Shown here: piece by piece, positions 8,726 to 16,544 of the stretch | Layout of the letters: each line of letters begins with the position of its first letter | Position numbering within the stretch: the stretch's first letter is position 1 | Assembly: GCA_016718845.1 (NCBI GenBank) | Contig: JADKCK010000017.1 | Span: 62,001-126,000 of the forward strand | Origin: Sphingobacteriales bacterium | GTDB taxonomy: Bacteria; Bacteroidota; Bacteroidia; Chitinophagales; UBA2359 | DNA length: 64,000 bases | Direction of reading: 5' to 3' | Notes under the pieces: model-generated | Database searches by the model: none | Seen by the model: only the letters and a program-made list of their open reading frames with translations | Told to the model about the DNA's origin: nothing | Made by a program: the position numbers and the translations under genes

Positions 8726-9048
8726 GTGGGGAAAGAGTGAAGTGGTGAAGTGGTGAAGGTGAGGTGAAGGGGGAAGATTGATAATCAAATTATTTTCCAT
8801 TTTATACCGGGGGTCACGTTTTTACCGTCCAATTGAGAGGTTTGATGTTGGTGCTAAAAAAGCGTACCTTGTAACTAAACGTATTCTGAAAAATTCTTCT
8901 GGGATTTTTATTCCCTTACCGAGCCTACGTTGGGGGGGCCCGACCGAAAAAGGATGGTGTTTGGGACTGGCCCCTCCCGCCCGAAACCGAAGAAACGAAG
9001 AAAGGCGGAAAGAGGGCGAGAGGGGAGCCTCGATAAAATTGAATGTAG
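8726..9048. other. Gene-free stretch with a GTGAAGTG repeat and a GC-rich patch
   Basis: The first part (about 8737-8775) is a short gtgaagtggtgaag repeat. The second (about 8925-9040) is much more G/C- and purine-rich than its surroundings (gttgggggggcccgacc, then aaggcggaaagagggcgaga). Short open frames cross it in both strands but none resembles a protein. It ends where the degraded YD-repeat gene begins, so it may mark a recombination scar or a misassembly. Confidence 0.5.
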
Positions 9049-9851
9049 GAAATACAAAAACGGCAATTTAAAATTAAAAATCAAAAGGCATGGGAATACA
9101 ATAGCGAAAACAAAATGATTACTCAAATTATAGATAAGATGCCGGCTTTTGCTCTAAATTATACCTATGATCAACAAGGGCGTTTAATTAAAATGATGCG
9201 AAAAGACACGCTTCAAACAGATACCTACGAATATGATGCTGATAACAGAATAGTTAAAACCCAAACATGTTGGAATATAGGGTCGAATGATTTTCAGTTT
9301 GTGTACAAGTATGACGAATGTGGCAAGCTGGTACAAAAAATAAGAAAACGCTTTAACTATGTCATAAAGGATTGGAAAACGAGTGCTAAATATGTATTTG
9401 AGTACAACAAAAAAGGCTACAAAACAAGCGAAACTTATTTTGTTTACAACTCCAAAAACGACACTGTTGAACTAAATTATCGCGATAGCTACGGGTACAA
9501 CAAACAAGGTAATGTAGTAAAAAAAGTAGAGTGGCGCCTTAAATCGAATTTTAAGCAAGGTACGAACAGAGGTGGAGCAATAATAGACAAAGATGGAATG
9601 AACGGTTTTCAAAAGGACGCACGAACAATTTGATAGAAGAGATACTCTATGCTTGGGAACAAGATGGTTGGAAAACCATTAGACGTAAGCTACAATATTG
9701 GTCGTTGCGCACCGTCGAACAAAACAAAAACCTGCCGCCGCTATTTTACCACAATTTAAAGACCAATGTTCAGTGGCTAACCCTACCGATTGGGAGCGTT
9801 ATTAACTGCGAGGGTTTAGAGAAAACAAATCGTACCAACTGCTGCTTTTGA
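9049..9851 (+). pseudogene. YD-repeat (RHS-like) protein fragment, 5' truncated and frameshifted
   Basis: The frame is open from about 9049 without a proper start; the first ATG (9115) falls inside a repeat (WEYNSENKMITQIID). Five YD-like units are visible: YTYDQQGRLIKM, YEYDADNRIVK, YKYDECGKLVQKI, FEYNKKGYKTSETY and YGYNKQGNVVKKVEW. At about 9555 the sense passes to another frame, which then reads RYEQRWSNNRQRW, NERFSKGR and LYAWEQDGWKTIRRK and ends at 9851. YD repeats form the shells of RHS/teneurin toxins and also occur in many small secreted Bacteroidota proteins. This one lacks a signal peptide and any toxin tip. The abrupt 5' edge coincides with the GC-rich patch. It is best read as the 3' remnant of a secreted YD-repeat gene. 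Confidence 0.65.
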
Positions 9852-10000
9852 TTTGTTAGGACGATTATCAAAGGAAATTGAGGAATAGCACATATTACGA
9901 TTTGTTTCCCTGGGGGGGCGAAACAGAACTTTTAACAAAACACAAAAAAATATACTACTAAAAAAAAAAAATTTACCCACAAAAAAACCACACAACCGGC

Positions 10001-12508
10001 CTATAGTTTCAACAACTTAGCCACAAACTTACCTTTGGGCGTATCTAACAGCACCATATAAGTACCTGTTTGTAGGCGCTGTATGCCTATTTTGTTGCTT
10101 TGCGATGATACCAACTGCTCGATACATACTTTACCTGCCATATCTACCACACTTATTTTACCCTCTAAGTTGGCAGGCACTACAAAATAACTGCTTGCAG
10201 GGTTTGGGTAGATACTTAGCGTTTGTAGGTTAGATAAAGGATTTAGGTTGGTAACAAATTGGTGCAAAAAGTTACCTTTGTACATGCCGCGCCCATGGGT
10301 AGCTATGATTAGTTTGCGGTCGGCAGGCGACACTTTTAGGTCGTAAACCTGTACGGCATCGGGCAAGCCGTCCGAGTAATTGCTCCATGTTTCGCCCCCG
10401 TTCGATGATACAAAAATGTTAAAATCGGTGCCAATATACACATCTTGCGGGTTTAGTGGGTCAATCAATACCGTATGAACAGGTAGGTCGGGCAATGCTG
10501 CGCCGATATTGTCCCAAGTAGCGCCGCCATCTTTGGTTTTAAATACGTGGGGCGTGCCAAATCCTGCCAAAACCACATAAGCCGTATTGTAATCGGTTGG
10601 GTGAATGGCAATATCGCGGATATATCTATTGGGTAAATCGTGGGTGATGTTGCTAAACGTTGTGCCACCATCAAGGGTTTTGAACAACTGTGCAGGCTGG
10701 CTACCATTGCCCGAGGGGGTAGTAGAAAAATACACTATTTGCTCGTTGTTGGCAATATCCATCGCCAAAATAGCCTCGTTATTTGTTACCGAGTTGCCAT
10801 TTATTACCCACGAGTTGCCATTATCGGTGCTTTGTGCCAAGTACTCGCCGCCGGCATACAATACATCTTGGTTGTTCGGAGCCATAGCAAAAGGTGCTGC
10901 AAAACAAACATTGCCCAAATCGAGGTTTAAACTATTAAACCAATCGGTACCGCTATTGTCCGATTTGGTGAGGTACATATACTGCGACGAGCAAAACATG
11001 GTGTTGTCGTTGTTGTAGTTTATGGCGTTGTAAGTGCCATCGCCGTAGTGTGTAAATTGCCAATTGTTGTTGTCGCCTGTCCAGATAGCGCTGTTGTTGT
11101 CTTGCAAACCGCCAATGGCTTTGTTGGGGCTGGTGTAAGAGGGGCTAACTACATAAAATTGCCCAGTGCTGTAACCCTTATGGCAACGGATAAAAGTTTC
11201 GCCAAAATCGTTTGACCTATACAAACCGCCATCGGTGATGATGTACACTTTGTTGGGGGCAAGCGGATTGGCTACAATGCCGTGTATGTCGGAGTGAAAA
11301 GTTAAAAAGGTGATGTTGCCCGCATAACTCGGCGATTTTTGCACTAAATTACTGCCGCTTTGGGTAGATTTAAACAACTCTACGCCACCAAACAATACCT
11401 TGCTCGAGTCGTTGTTTTTAAGGTGCAAACATTTGGCATACCAGCCCTGATAGCTCAACACATCGGGCGCACTGCCCGACATTTGCTGCCACGTATCGCC
11501 GCCGTTTGTTGAGCGGTACAAGCCTATGGTAGCAAAATCATCGCCAATGCCTGCCATTAGTATTTGCGGATTTTGGTAGTAGCTTGTTATAGAGATGCGC
11601 CCGTTGTAGGTTCCATTGGTGGGTAAGCCTACACTCAAACCTGCCCAGTTAGCTCCGCCGTTGGTGGTACGGTAAATGCCATGCTCGGGTGCATCAACAG
11701 CGCCTACTGCGGCATACACGCGGTTAGGGTTTAGCCTATCTATCTCTAAATCCATTACCATAGCTTTGTTTAGTACCTGTTGCCAAGTGTTGCCGCTATC
11801 GGTGGTTTTATAAACGCCTTGCGTGGTTGCGGCATAGATGTTGGTGGGTGTTTGGGGGTCAAACACTATGTCCCAGATGCCTGTGTTTTGCTGATACGAC
11901 CAATCGAGCGAGGGCTGCCAAGTGAGTCCGCCATCAACGGATTTAAAAATGCCCATGCCATACGAACCGCGCAAAGTGCGTATGTATATGCCACCATTGG
12001 CAGCGGTGTAGTTGTATTGTTCGCCGGTGCCAATTAGCATCTCGTTGGGGTTTTGCGGGTTAATGGCTATGCTGCTAACGCCCAAAATGGGGTAGCCAAT
12101 AGGCACGGCTTGCCACGCATTGTTGCCCAAGCCGCCCGTCTCCGATTTCCATAAGCCACCCGATGCCGACCCCATCCACACTACATTGGTGTCTGTTGGG
12201 TTAATGGCAATAGCTATGCTGCGACCGGGTATGTTGTTGGGTCCAATGTTTTGCCATTGGGCGTTGCTGCTGTCGCGTTGGGCAGCAAAATGTTGTTGGT
12301 AGTATTTATGAGCTTGGGTAAAAGCCCCCGCAGGTACTTGTGCATTGGGGTAGGCGCGCATAACTGCCTCAAAATCGAAGGCGTTTAGAGCTTCGGTTGG
12401 TGCCTCGGCATTGCTTTTTGTTGATGGTATACCATATATATAGGAATACAGGGCAGTGCCGCACATAAGGGCAAGTAACAGTAAGGTAAGTTGTTGGTGG
12501 TTTTTCAT
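10001..12508 (-). CDS. Large secreted BNR/sortilin-like repeat protein with T9SS type A tail
   Basis: This 835-aa protein has a signal-like N-terminus (LLLLALMCGTALYSYIYG). The body repeats the Asp-box pattern S-x-D-x-G-x-T-W many times, for example KSVDGGLTWQ, KTTDSGNTWQQ, RSTNGGDTWQQ, KTLDGGTTFS and VSSNGGETWS, as in BNR/sortilin (Vps10)-like beta-propellers. The last ~75 residues are a T9SS type A sorting domain: SIYPNPASSYFVVPAN, then VVDMAGKVCIEQ, then LQTGTYMVLL and a basic end (KFVAKLLKL). That tail directs export across the outer membrane by the PorU system, so the protein should be at or beyond the cell surface. Asp-box propellers bind glycans or proteins; no catalytic residues can be assigned. 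It is transcribed alone, and its 5' side abuts the long repeat block. Confidence 0.88.
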   Translation of the reverse strand: MKNHQQLTLLLLALMCGTALYSYIYGIPSTKSNAEAPTEALNAFDFEAVMRAYPNAQVPAGAFTQAHKYYQQHFAAQRDSSNAQWQNIGPNNIPGRSIAIAINPTDTNVVWMGSASGGLWKSETGGLGNNAWQAVPIGYPILGVSSIAINPQNPNEMLIGTGEQYNYTAANGGIYIRTLRGSYGMGIFKSVDGGLTWQPSLDWSYQQNTGIWDIVFDPQTPTNIYAATTQGVYKTTDSGNTWQQVLNKAMVMDLEIDRLNPNRVYAAVGAVDAPEHGIYRTTNGGANWAGLSVGLPTNGTYNGRISITSYYQNPQILMAGIGDDFATIGLYRSTNGGDTWQQMSGSAPDVLSYQGWYAKCLHLKNNDSSKVLFGGVELFKSTQSGSNLVQKSPSYAGNITFLTFHSDIHGIVANPLAPNKVYIITDGGLYRSNDFGETFIRCHKGYSTGQFYVVSPSYTSPNKAIGGLQDNNSAIWTGDNNNWQFTHYGDGTYNAINYNNDNTMFCSSQYMYLTKSDNSGTDWFNSLNLDLGNVCFAAPFAMAPNNQDVLYAGGEYLAQSTDNGNSWVINGNSVTNNEAILAMDIANNEQIVYFSTTPSGNGSQPAQLFKTLDGGTTFSNITHDLPNRYIRDIAIHPTDYNTAYVVLAGFGTPHVFKTKDGGATWDNIGAALPDLPVHTVLIDPLNPQDVYIGTDFNIFVSSNGGETWSNYSDGLPDAVQVYDLKVSPADRKLIIATHGRGMYKGNFLHQFVTNLNPLSNLQTLSIYPNPASSYFVVPANLEGKISVVDMAGKVCIEQLVSSQSNKIGIQRLQTGTYMVLLDTPKGKFVAKLLKL

Positions 12509-12526
12509 GTTTGTTAGGGTTTATTT

Positions 12527-13078
12527 TATTTACAACGGAGACACGGAGTACACGGAGTTTTTGTTCTTTTTTTATTTACAACAGAGGATACGATTTTTTT
12601 CTCTGTGTTCTCTGTGTCTCTTGTTGTTTTTTTTTTATTTACAACGGAGACACGGAGTTTTTGTTTTTGTTGTTTTTTATTTACAACGAAGGACACATTT
12701 GTTTTCTCTGTGTTCTCTGTGCCTCTTGTTGTTGTTTTTTTATTTACAACGGAGACACGGAGAACACGGAGTTTTTGTTTTTGTCGTTTTTTTATTTACA
12801 ACGAAGGACACATTTGTTTTCTCTGTGTTCTCTGTGTCTCTTGTTGTTTTTTTTATTTACAACGGAGACACGGAGTTTTTGTTTTTGTCGTTTTTTTATT
12901 TACAACGAAGGACACATTTGTTTTCTCTGTGTCTCTTGTTGTTTTTTTTATTTACAACGGAGACACGGAGTTTTTGTTTTTGTCGTTTTTTTATTTACAA
13001 CGAAGGACACATTTGTTTTCTCTGTGTCTCTTGTTGTTGTTTTTATTTACAATGGAGACACGGAGTACACGGAGTTTT
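12527..13078. repeat. Long block of TTTACAACGGAGACACGGAG / CTCTGTGTTCTCTGTG repeats
   Basis: About 550 bp are made of alternating units: ttatttacaacggagacacgg, attatttacaacgaaggacac and ttctctgtgttctctgtg, joined by T-rich spacers. The larger period is about 110-120 bp and repeats four to five times with very little divergence. All three plus frames are open through it, producing cysteine/phenylalanine-rich false proteins. The block separates the BNR protein start from the GxxExxY gene end. Smaller copies occur elsewhere in the window. Confidence 0.9.
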
Positions 13079-13082
13079 TGTT

Positions 13083-13493
13083 TTAGTTTTTAGGCAATAG
13101 GGCGAAGTCGGGTGTTACTACTGACTCAATACTTTTGCTGATATTTAAGGTGTTAAAATTAATCAACAAACCTTTGGGTTTATGAAGTAGTTTCAGGTAG
13201 GTAATTAGTTGGGCTTTAAATATAGGCAGCATAATATCTACTGCTTTTAACTCTACAACAATTAAATCTTCTACCAACAAATCGTACCTAAGTTGGCAAT
13301 CTAACTCCATGTTTTTGTATTTTACGGGTATACTTTGTTGATACTTAACTTGTAAACCAGCTGCTTTTAGTTCATAGGCAAGACATTGTTCATAGATGGA
13401 CTCTAATAATCCCGGACCTAAGTTTTTATGTACTTCTATGGAACAGCCTATTATCTTAAATGACAGGTCTTCTATGTATTGTTGTGTTATCAT
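13083..13493 (-). CDS. GxxExxY family protein (PD-(D/E)XK-like)
   Basis: This 136-aa protein carries the family name motif as GPGLLESIYEQCL (about residues 27-39). The central part has the acidic-lysine pattern of PD-(D/E)XK nucleases: LRYDLLVEDLIVVELKA (about 69-85), where D72, E82 and K84 would be the catalytic set. It ends in the usual YLKLLHKPKGLLINF block. Members are single small proteins scattered in Bacteroidota and cyanobacterial genomes, often beside repeats. Their biological role is not established, though the fold suggests DNA cleavage or repair. A TACCTTTG box lies 34 bp upstream. The stop lies within 5 bp of the long repeat block. Confidence 0.88.
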   Translation of the reverse strand: MITQQYIEDLSFKIIGCSIEVHKNLGPGLLESIYEQCLAYELKAAGLQVKYQQSIPVKYKNMELDCQLRYDLLVEDLIVVELKAVDIMLPIFKAQLITYLKLLHKPKGLLINFNTLNISKSIESVVTPDFALLPKN

Positions 13494-13526
13494 AGGTTAA
13501 AGCTAGTAAGGGGGATAATTTTATGG

Positions 13527-13534
13527 CAAAGGTA
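13527..13534 (-). promoter_or_regulatory. Bacteroidota -7 box (TACCTTTG, minus strand) of the GxxExxY gene
   Basis: The reverse complement reads TACCTTTG, 34 bp before the ATG at 13493, with a typical spacing. Confidence 0.6.
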
Positions 13535-13590
13535 CAAACTTTGAGGGAATAAACTTGGGTAAGGGCATTTTTGTTTTCTATAAAACCACA

Positions 13591-13629
13591 AAAAAACGCT
13601 GTTAGTGCTAATTGCCTAACAGCGTTTTT
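13591..13629 (-). terminator. Rho-independent terminator of the S9 peptidase gene
   Basis: AAAAACGCTGTTAG and CTAACAGCGTTTTT form a perfect 14-bp stem with a 10-nt loop and T/A tracts. It lies 67 bp after the peptidase stop. Confidence 0.85.
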
Positions 13630-13695
13630 GTTGATTTTGTGTGGATAATGCAGCAATGCTAGCTATTAGTTACCACAAAAAAATAGCCATAGTGT

Positions 13696-15528
13696 TTATT
13701 GTTGCAGATGTTGTGCCCAGAAGGTTTCCATAGCTCGATAAAACTCGAACTTGTTTTCTTGGTTCATAAATCCGTGACCTTCGTTTTCTTTAACCATGTA
13801 TTGCACCTCTACGCCGTGTTTGCGCAGGGCTTCTACAATTTGGTCCGATTCGTTGATGTTTACGCGGGGGTCTTTGGCACCTTGTACAACCATTAGGGGT
13901 GTTTTTATTTTATCGACGTGGAAAACGGGCGATGTTGCGGTGAGTAGTTCTTTGTCGTTTTCGGGGTGTCCGACCATTTCGTACATCATGTCTAAGAATG
14001 GAGCCCAATAAGGTGGGATAGATTTCATGAAGGTAAATAGGTTAGATACGCCCACATAATCGATGGCACAGGCATACAAGTTGGGGGTAAAGGTAACACC
14101 TGCCAAGGTAGCATAACCGCCATAGCTAGCCCCATAAATGGCTACTTTTTTAGGGTTGGCTATACCGTGTTCTATTAGCCAATTTACGCCGTCGGTAATG
14201 TCGTTTTGCATGTTTAAGCCCCATTGTTTAAACGATGCCTCCCAGAAGGCACGCCCGTAGCCTGTCGAGCCTCTGAAATTTATTTGCAAAATGGCATAGC
14301 CGCGGTTAGCCATAAACTGTACTTCGGGGTTAAAGCCCCACGCGTCGCGGTGCCAAGGACCACCGTGCGGGTTGACAACAACGGGTAAGTTACTAGGTTC
14401 TACGCCAATGGGCAGGGTTAGGTAGCCATGAATGGTTAATCCATCGCGCGAGGTGTAAGAAATGGGTTTCATCTCTGCCAATTCGGTTGGGTTTAGCCAA
14501 GGGGCTACGTCTGCCAGTTTAGTAACGGTATTTTTTGCCACATCGTACAAATAATAAGTGCCTTTCGAGCGGTCGCTGAGGGTACGTATCAAAAAGCGGT
14601 CTTCGTTGCGGGTGGCGGCTACAAAATAAATTTCGAGGGCGTTGCCTAAGTGTGTAACAACATTTTGGTAAAGTTGTTGGCTTTGGGCATCAAAAAAGTG
14701 TTGTTGGTGTTTGTAGGTGGTGTAGTAACAAGCCGTTAGTACTTTGCGTTTGCGCGAGTAAGATAGGTCGGATACATCTACTTGTGGGTGGCTAAAAAGC
14801 TCTTGGGTTTCGGTGGCGGTATGTGGGTCAAACACTACAATTGCCGATTTATCTCTGCCTATATTAGAAGCGCAGTACAATTGTTTGTTATCGAAAGTAA
14901 AAAATAAAGGGGCAAGGCTTTCGCGGAAGGTAGTGGTAACGATGGGTTTAAAGTCGTCTTGTTCGGTATCGCGGTACAATAGGGTGCTATTTACGCCGTC
15001 GGTGGTAGTAGCTACGCGCACTTGTCCGTTGTGGTCGGTTGTCCAGTTGCCAATATTGCCGGGGTTTTGGGCAACTAGGGTTAGTTGTCCGGTAAATACT
15101 TGCAGTCGGTACACATCAAACAGTTGTGGGTTGCGTTGGTTTAGGGTAATAAGTATGTCGGTATCCGAGTCGGGTAATTTATCGAGGATACTAGCTACTA
15201 CATCGCCAAAGGGTGTAAGGTCTTTAACGGTTTGTGTGCTTAGGTCTACGGAGTAGATATGGAAGTTTTCGTTGCCGCCCGAGTCTTTGCTGTACAAAAT
15301 ACAGTTTTCGTTTTTCCAGGTATACCCTGCAATATTGCGGTCGGTTTCGGTGGTTACGAGTGTTGCATTATCTTCGCCAACTTTTTGCACATAAATGTTC
15401 ATTCGGTTTTGGTGCGATGCCATATAAGATATGTATCCACCAAGTGGCGAGATTTGGAAGCTGGTTTTTTCGTCGTTGCGAAAAAAATCCTCTAAAGGTA
15501 TGGTGCGAACTTCTGACAAGGTAGTCAT
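13696..15528 (-). CDS. S9 family serine peptidase (prolyl oligopeptidase/acylaminoacyl-peptidase type)
   Basis: This 610-aa protein has an N-terminal seven-bladed propeller region (about 20-350, with WD-like strands such as YTWKNENCILYSKDSGG) and a C-terminal alpha/beta hydrolase. The catalytic triad can be placed: Ser468 in YGASYGGYATL, Asp553 in QGAKDPRVN and His585 in NEGHGF. NPHGGPWHRDAWGFNP (about 386-401) forms the oxyanion side. There is no signal peptide (MTTLSEVRTIPLEDFFRN), so it is probably cytosolic and degrades short peptides. It is monocistronic with its own terminator. The family also contains dipeptidyl peptidases and acyl-peptide hydrolases, and the exact substrate preference cannot be read from sequence. 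Confidence 0.92.
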   Translation of the reverse strand: MTTLSEVRTIPLEDFFRNDEKTSFQISPLGGYISYMASHQNRMNIYVQKVGEDNATLVTTETDRNIAGYTWKNENCILYSKDSGGNENFHIYSVDLSTQTVKDLTPFGDVVASILDKLPDSDTDILITLNQRNPQLFDVYRLQVFTGQLTLVAQNPGNIGNWTTDHNGQVRVATTTDGVNSTLLYRDTEQDDFKPIVTTTFRESLAPLFFTFDNKQLYCASNIGRDKSAIVVFDPHTATETQELFSHPQVDVSDLSYSRKRKVLTACYYTTYKHQQHFFDAQSQQLYQNVVTHLGNALEIYFVAATRNEDRFLIRTLSDRSKGTYYLYDVAKNTVTKLADVAPWLNPTELAEMKPISYTSRDGLTIHGYLTLPIGVEPSNLPVVVNPHGGPWHRDAWGFNPEVQFMANRGYAILQINFRGSTGYGRAFWEASFKQWGLNMQNDITDGVNWLIEHGIANPKKVAIYGASYGGYATLAGVTFTPNLYACAIDYVGVSNLFTFMKSIPPYWAPFLDMMYEMVGHPENDKELLTATSPVFHVDKIKTPLMVVQGAKDPRVNINESDQIVEALRKHGVEVQYMVKENEGHGFMNQENKFEFYRAMETFWAQHLQQ

Positions 15529-15561
15529 TGAATTGTAAATTGTAAATTATAAAAAGAGATT

Positions 15562-15602
15562 CGGGCTATTGGCTGTTGGCTTTAGCCGTACAGCCTGTGA
15601 CG
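15562..15602. repeat. GGCTGTTGGC-family repeat
   Basis: A single cluster (gggctattggctgttggcttt, then a gccgtacagcctgtga arm) lies between the NUDIX and S9 genes. It belongs to the family at 361-416. Confidence 0.5.
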
Positions 15603-15620
15603 TAGTTTTCATCCAACAAA

Positions 15621-16271
15621 TTAGCCAATACTGCTAAGTAGCACATCTTTTATCGAGCCATAGCTGTTATCTAAGTAAAAATTGTCGGTTACTTTGGTTT
15701 GGTCTATCCAAGCAACTTCTGTTATGCCTTCTTCTAGTTGCGGTCTAAGGTCTTCGGGGGTGTGTTGTTGGCACAACATTTTGTACCAGTGGGTTATTTT
15801 TAATATACGTTTGTTTTTTTCGTAGTAGGTGTGGTAGGTTACATTGGCATTGTTGTGGTCGAGGATAATGGGCGATACAATGCTTAGGTTTCCTATACCT
15901 GTTTCTTCTTCTACTTCGCGCAGGGCGGTTTGTGTAAAGGTTTCGTTGGCTTCCATTTTGCCTTTGGGTAAGTCCCAGTGGTTGTTTCTGTTTATCAGTA
16001 ATACTTGGTTGTTGTGGTTAAAAACAATGCCGCCTGCCGAATGCACAAGGTGGTAGTGCGAAAAGAAATCTTGTTGTACCGATTCTTGGTTGTTACCTAT
16101 CACAAAAACTGTTTTTAGCTCGGTGCTGTTATTTTCGATGTAGCGAATAATATCGAAAAGGTCTTTGGCATGGTGATACGACAACTGCGGGCATTGCCTA
16201 GTTTGTGGTGGTAAGTCGGTGGTGCTGGTGGTTAAAAAAACGGGGACATTGTTGATAAAGATTTTGCACAT
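15621..16271 (-). CDS. NUDIX hydrolase with N-terminal extension
   Basis: This 216-aa protein has a full Nudix box at residues 104-126: the G at 104, E110, and REVEEETGI at 118-126, fitting G-x5-E-x7-REUxEExGU. It is preceded by the usual strand HWDLPKGKME. Residues 1-70 are an extra domain starting MCKIFINNVPVF. Such enzymes cleave nucleoside diphosphates linked to another moiety; this arrangement is common in Bacteroidota but its substrate is not known. It is cytosolic. The gene stands alone between valS and the S9 peptidase, all on the same strand, with its own TACCTTTG box. Confidence 0.9.
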   Translation of the reverse strand: MCKIFINNVPVFLTTSTTDLPPQTRQCPQLSYHHAKDLFDIIRYIENNSTELKTVFVIGNNQESVQQDFFSHYHLVHSAGGIVFNHNNQVLLINRNNHWDLPKGKMEANETFTQTALREVEEETGIGNLSIVSPIILDHNNANVTYHTYYEKNKRILKITHWYKMLCQQHTPEDLRPQLEEGITEVAWIDQTKVTDNFYLDNSYGSIKDVLLSSIG

Positions 16272-16293
16272 AAACTAGATCTATTTAGGGCAG

Positions 16294-16301
16294 CAAAGGT
16301 A
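16294..16301 (-). promoter_or_regulatory. Bacteroidota -7 box (TACCTTTG, minus strand) of the NUDIX gene
   Basis: TACCTTTG on the minus strand, 23 bp before the ATG at 16271. Confidence 0.6.
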
Positions 16302-16367
16302 AGGCTTTTTTTTTGAATGGTGGTATGTTTGGGCGTAAATTTAGGTGTGTTTGGTTTGGGCAGCTAT

Positions 16368-16406
16368 AAAAACACCCCTTTTACAAGTTTGTAAAAAGGG
16401 TGTTTG
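16368..16406 (-). terminator. Hairpin terminator downstream of valS
   Basis: AAACACCCCTTTTAC and GTAAAAAGGGTGTTT pair with one mismatch over a 6-nt loop, with A/T runs outside. It is about 140 bp after the valS stop, with a repeat copy in between. Confidence 0.7.
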
Positions 16407-16425
16407 GGCTCTTTTGTTGTTTTAA

Positions 16426-16515
16426 ATTACAACAGATTTTTTTTGTTTTACAACGGAGACACCGAGAACACGGAGTTTTTTTTCTCCGTGTTCTCTATGT
16501 TTCTTGTTGTTTTAA
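16426..16515. repeat. ACAACGGAGACACCGAGAACACGGAG repeat, inverted pair
   Basis: One forward copy (acaacggagacaccgagaac) is followed within 10 bp by its inverted partner (ctccgtgttctctatgtttc), so the two can form a hairpin. It belongs to the 12527-13078 family. Confidence 0.8.
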
Positions 16516-16544
16516 AATTACAATAAAGCCTGTAGCTGATAACC

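Noticed and set aside
8726..8800. 25-residue N-terminal extension of chorismate synthase
   Set aside because: Encoded by a gtgaagtg-type repeat; the conserved start MAGNSFGNLF at 8725 is standard.
8778..9118. Plus-strand small frames over the GC-rich patch
   Set aside because: Low-complexity Arg/Lys/Gly-rich translations with no homologous look; they depend on the odd base composition.
12456..13100. Three overlapping plus-strand reading frames of 160-214 codons
   Set aside because: They are produced by the GGAGACACGGAG repeat array, which is open in all three frames; the translations are repetitive, Cys/Phe-rich and without any family signature.
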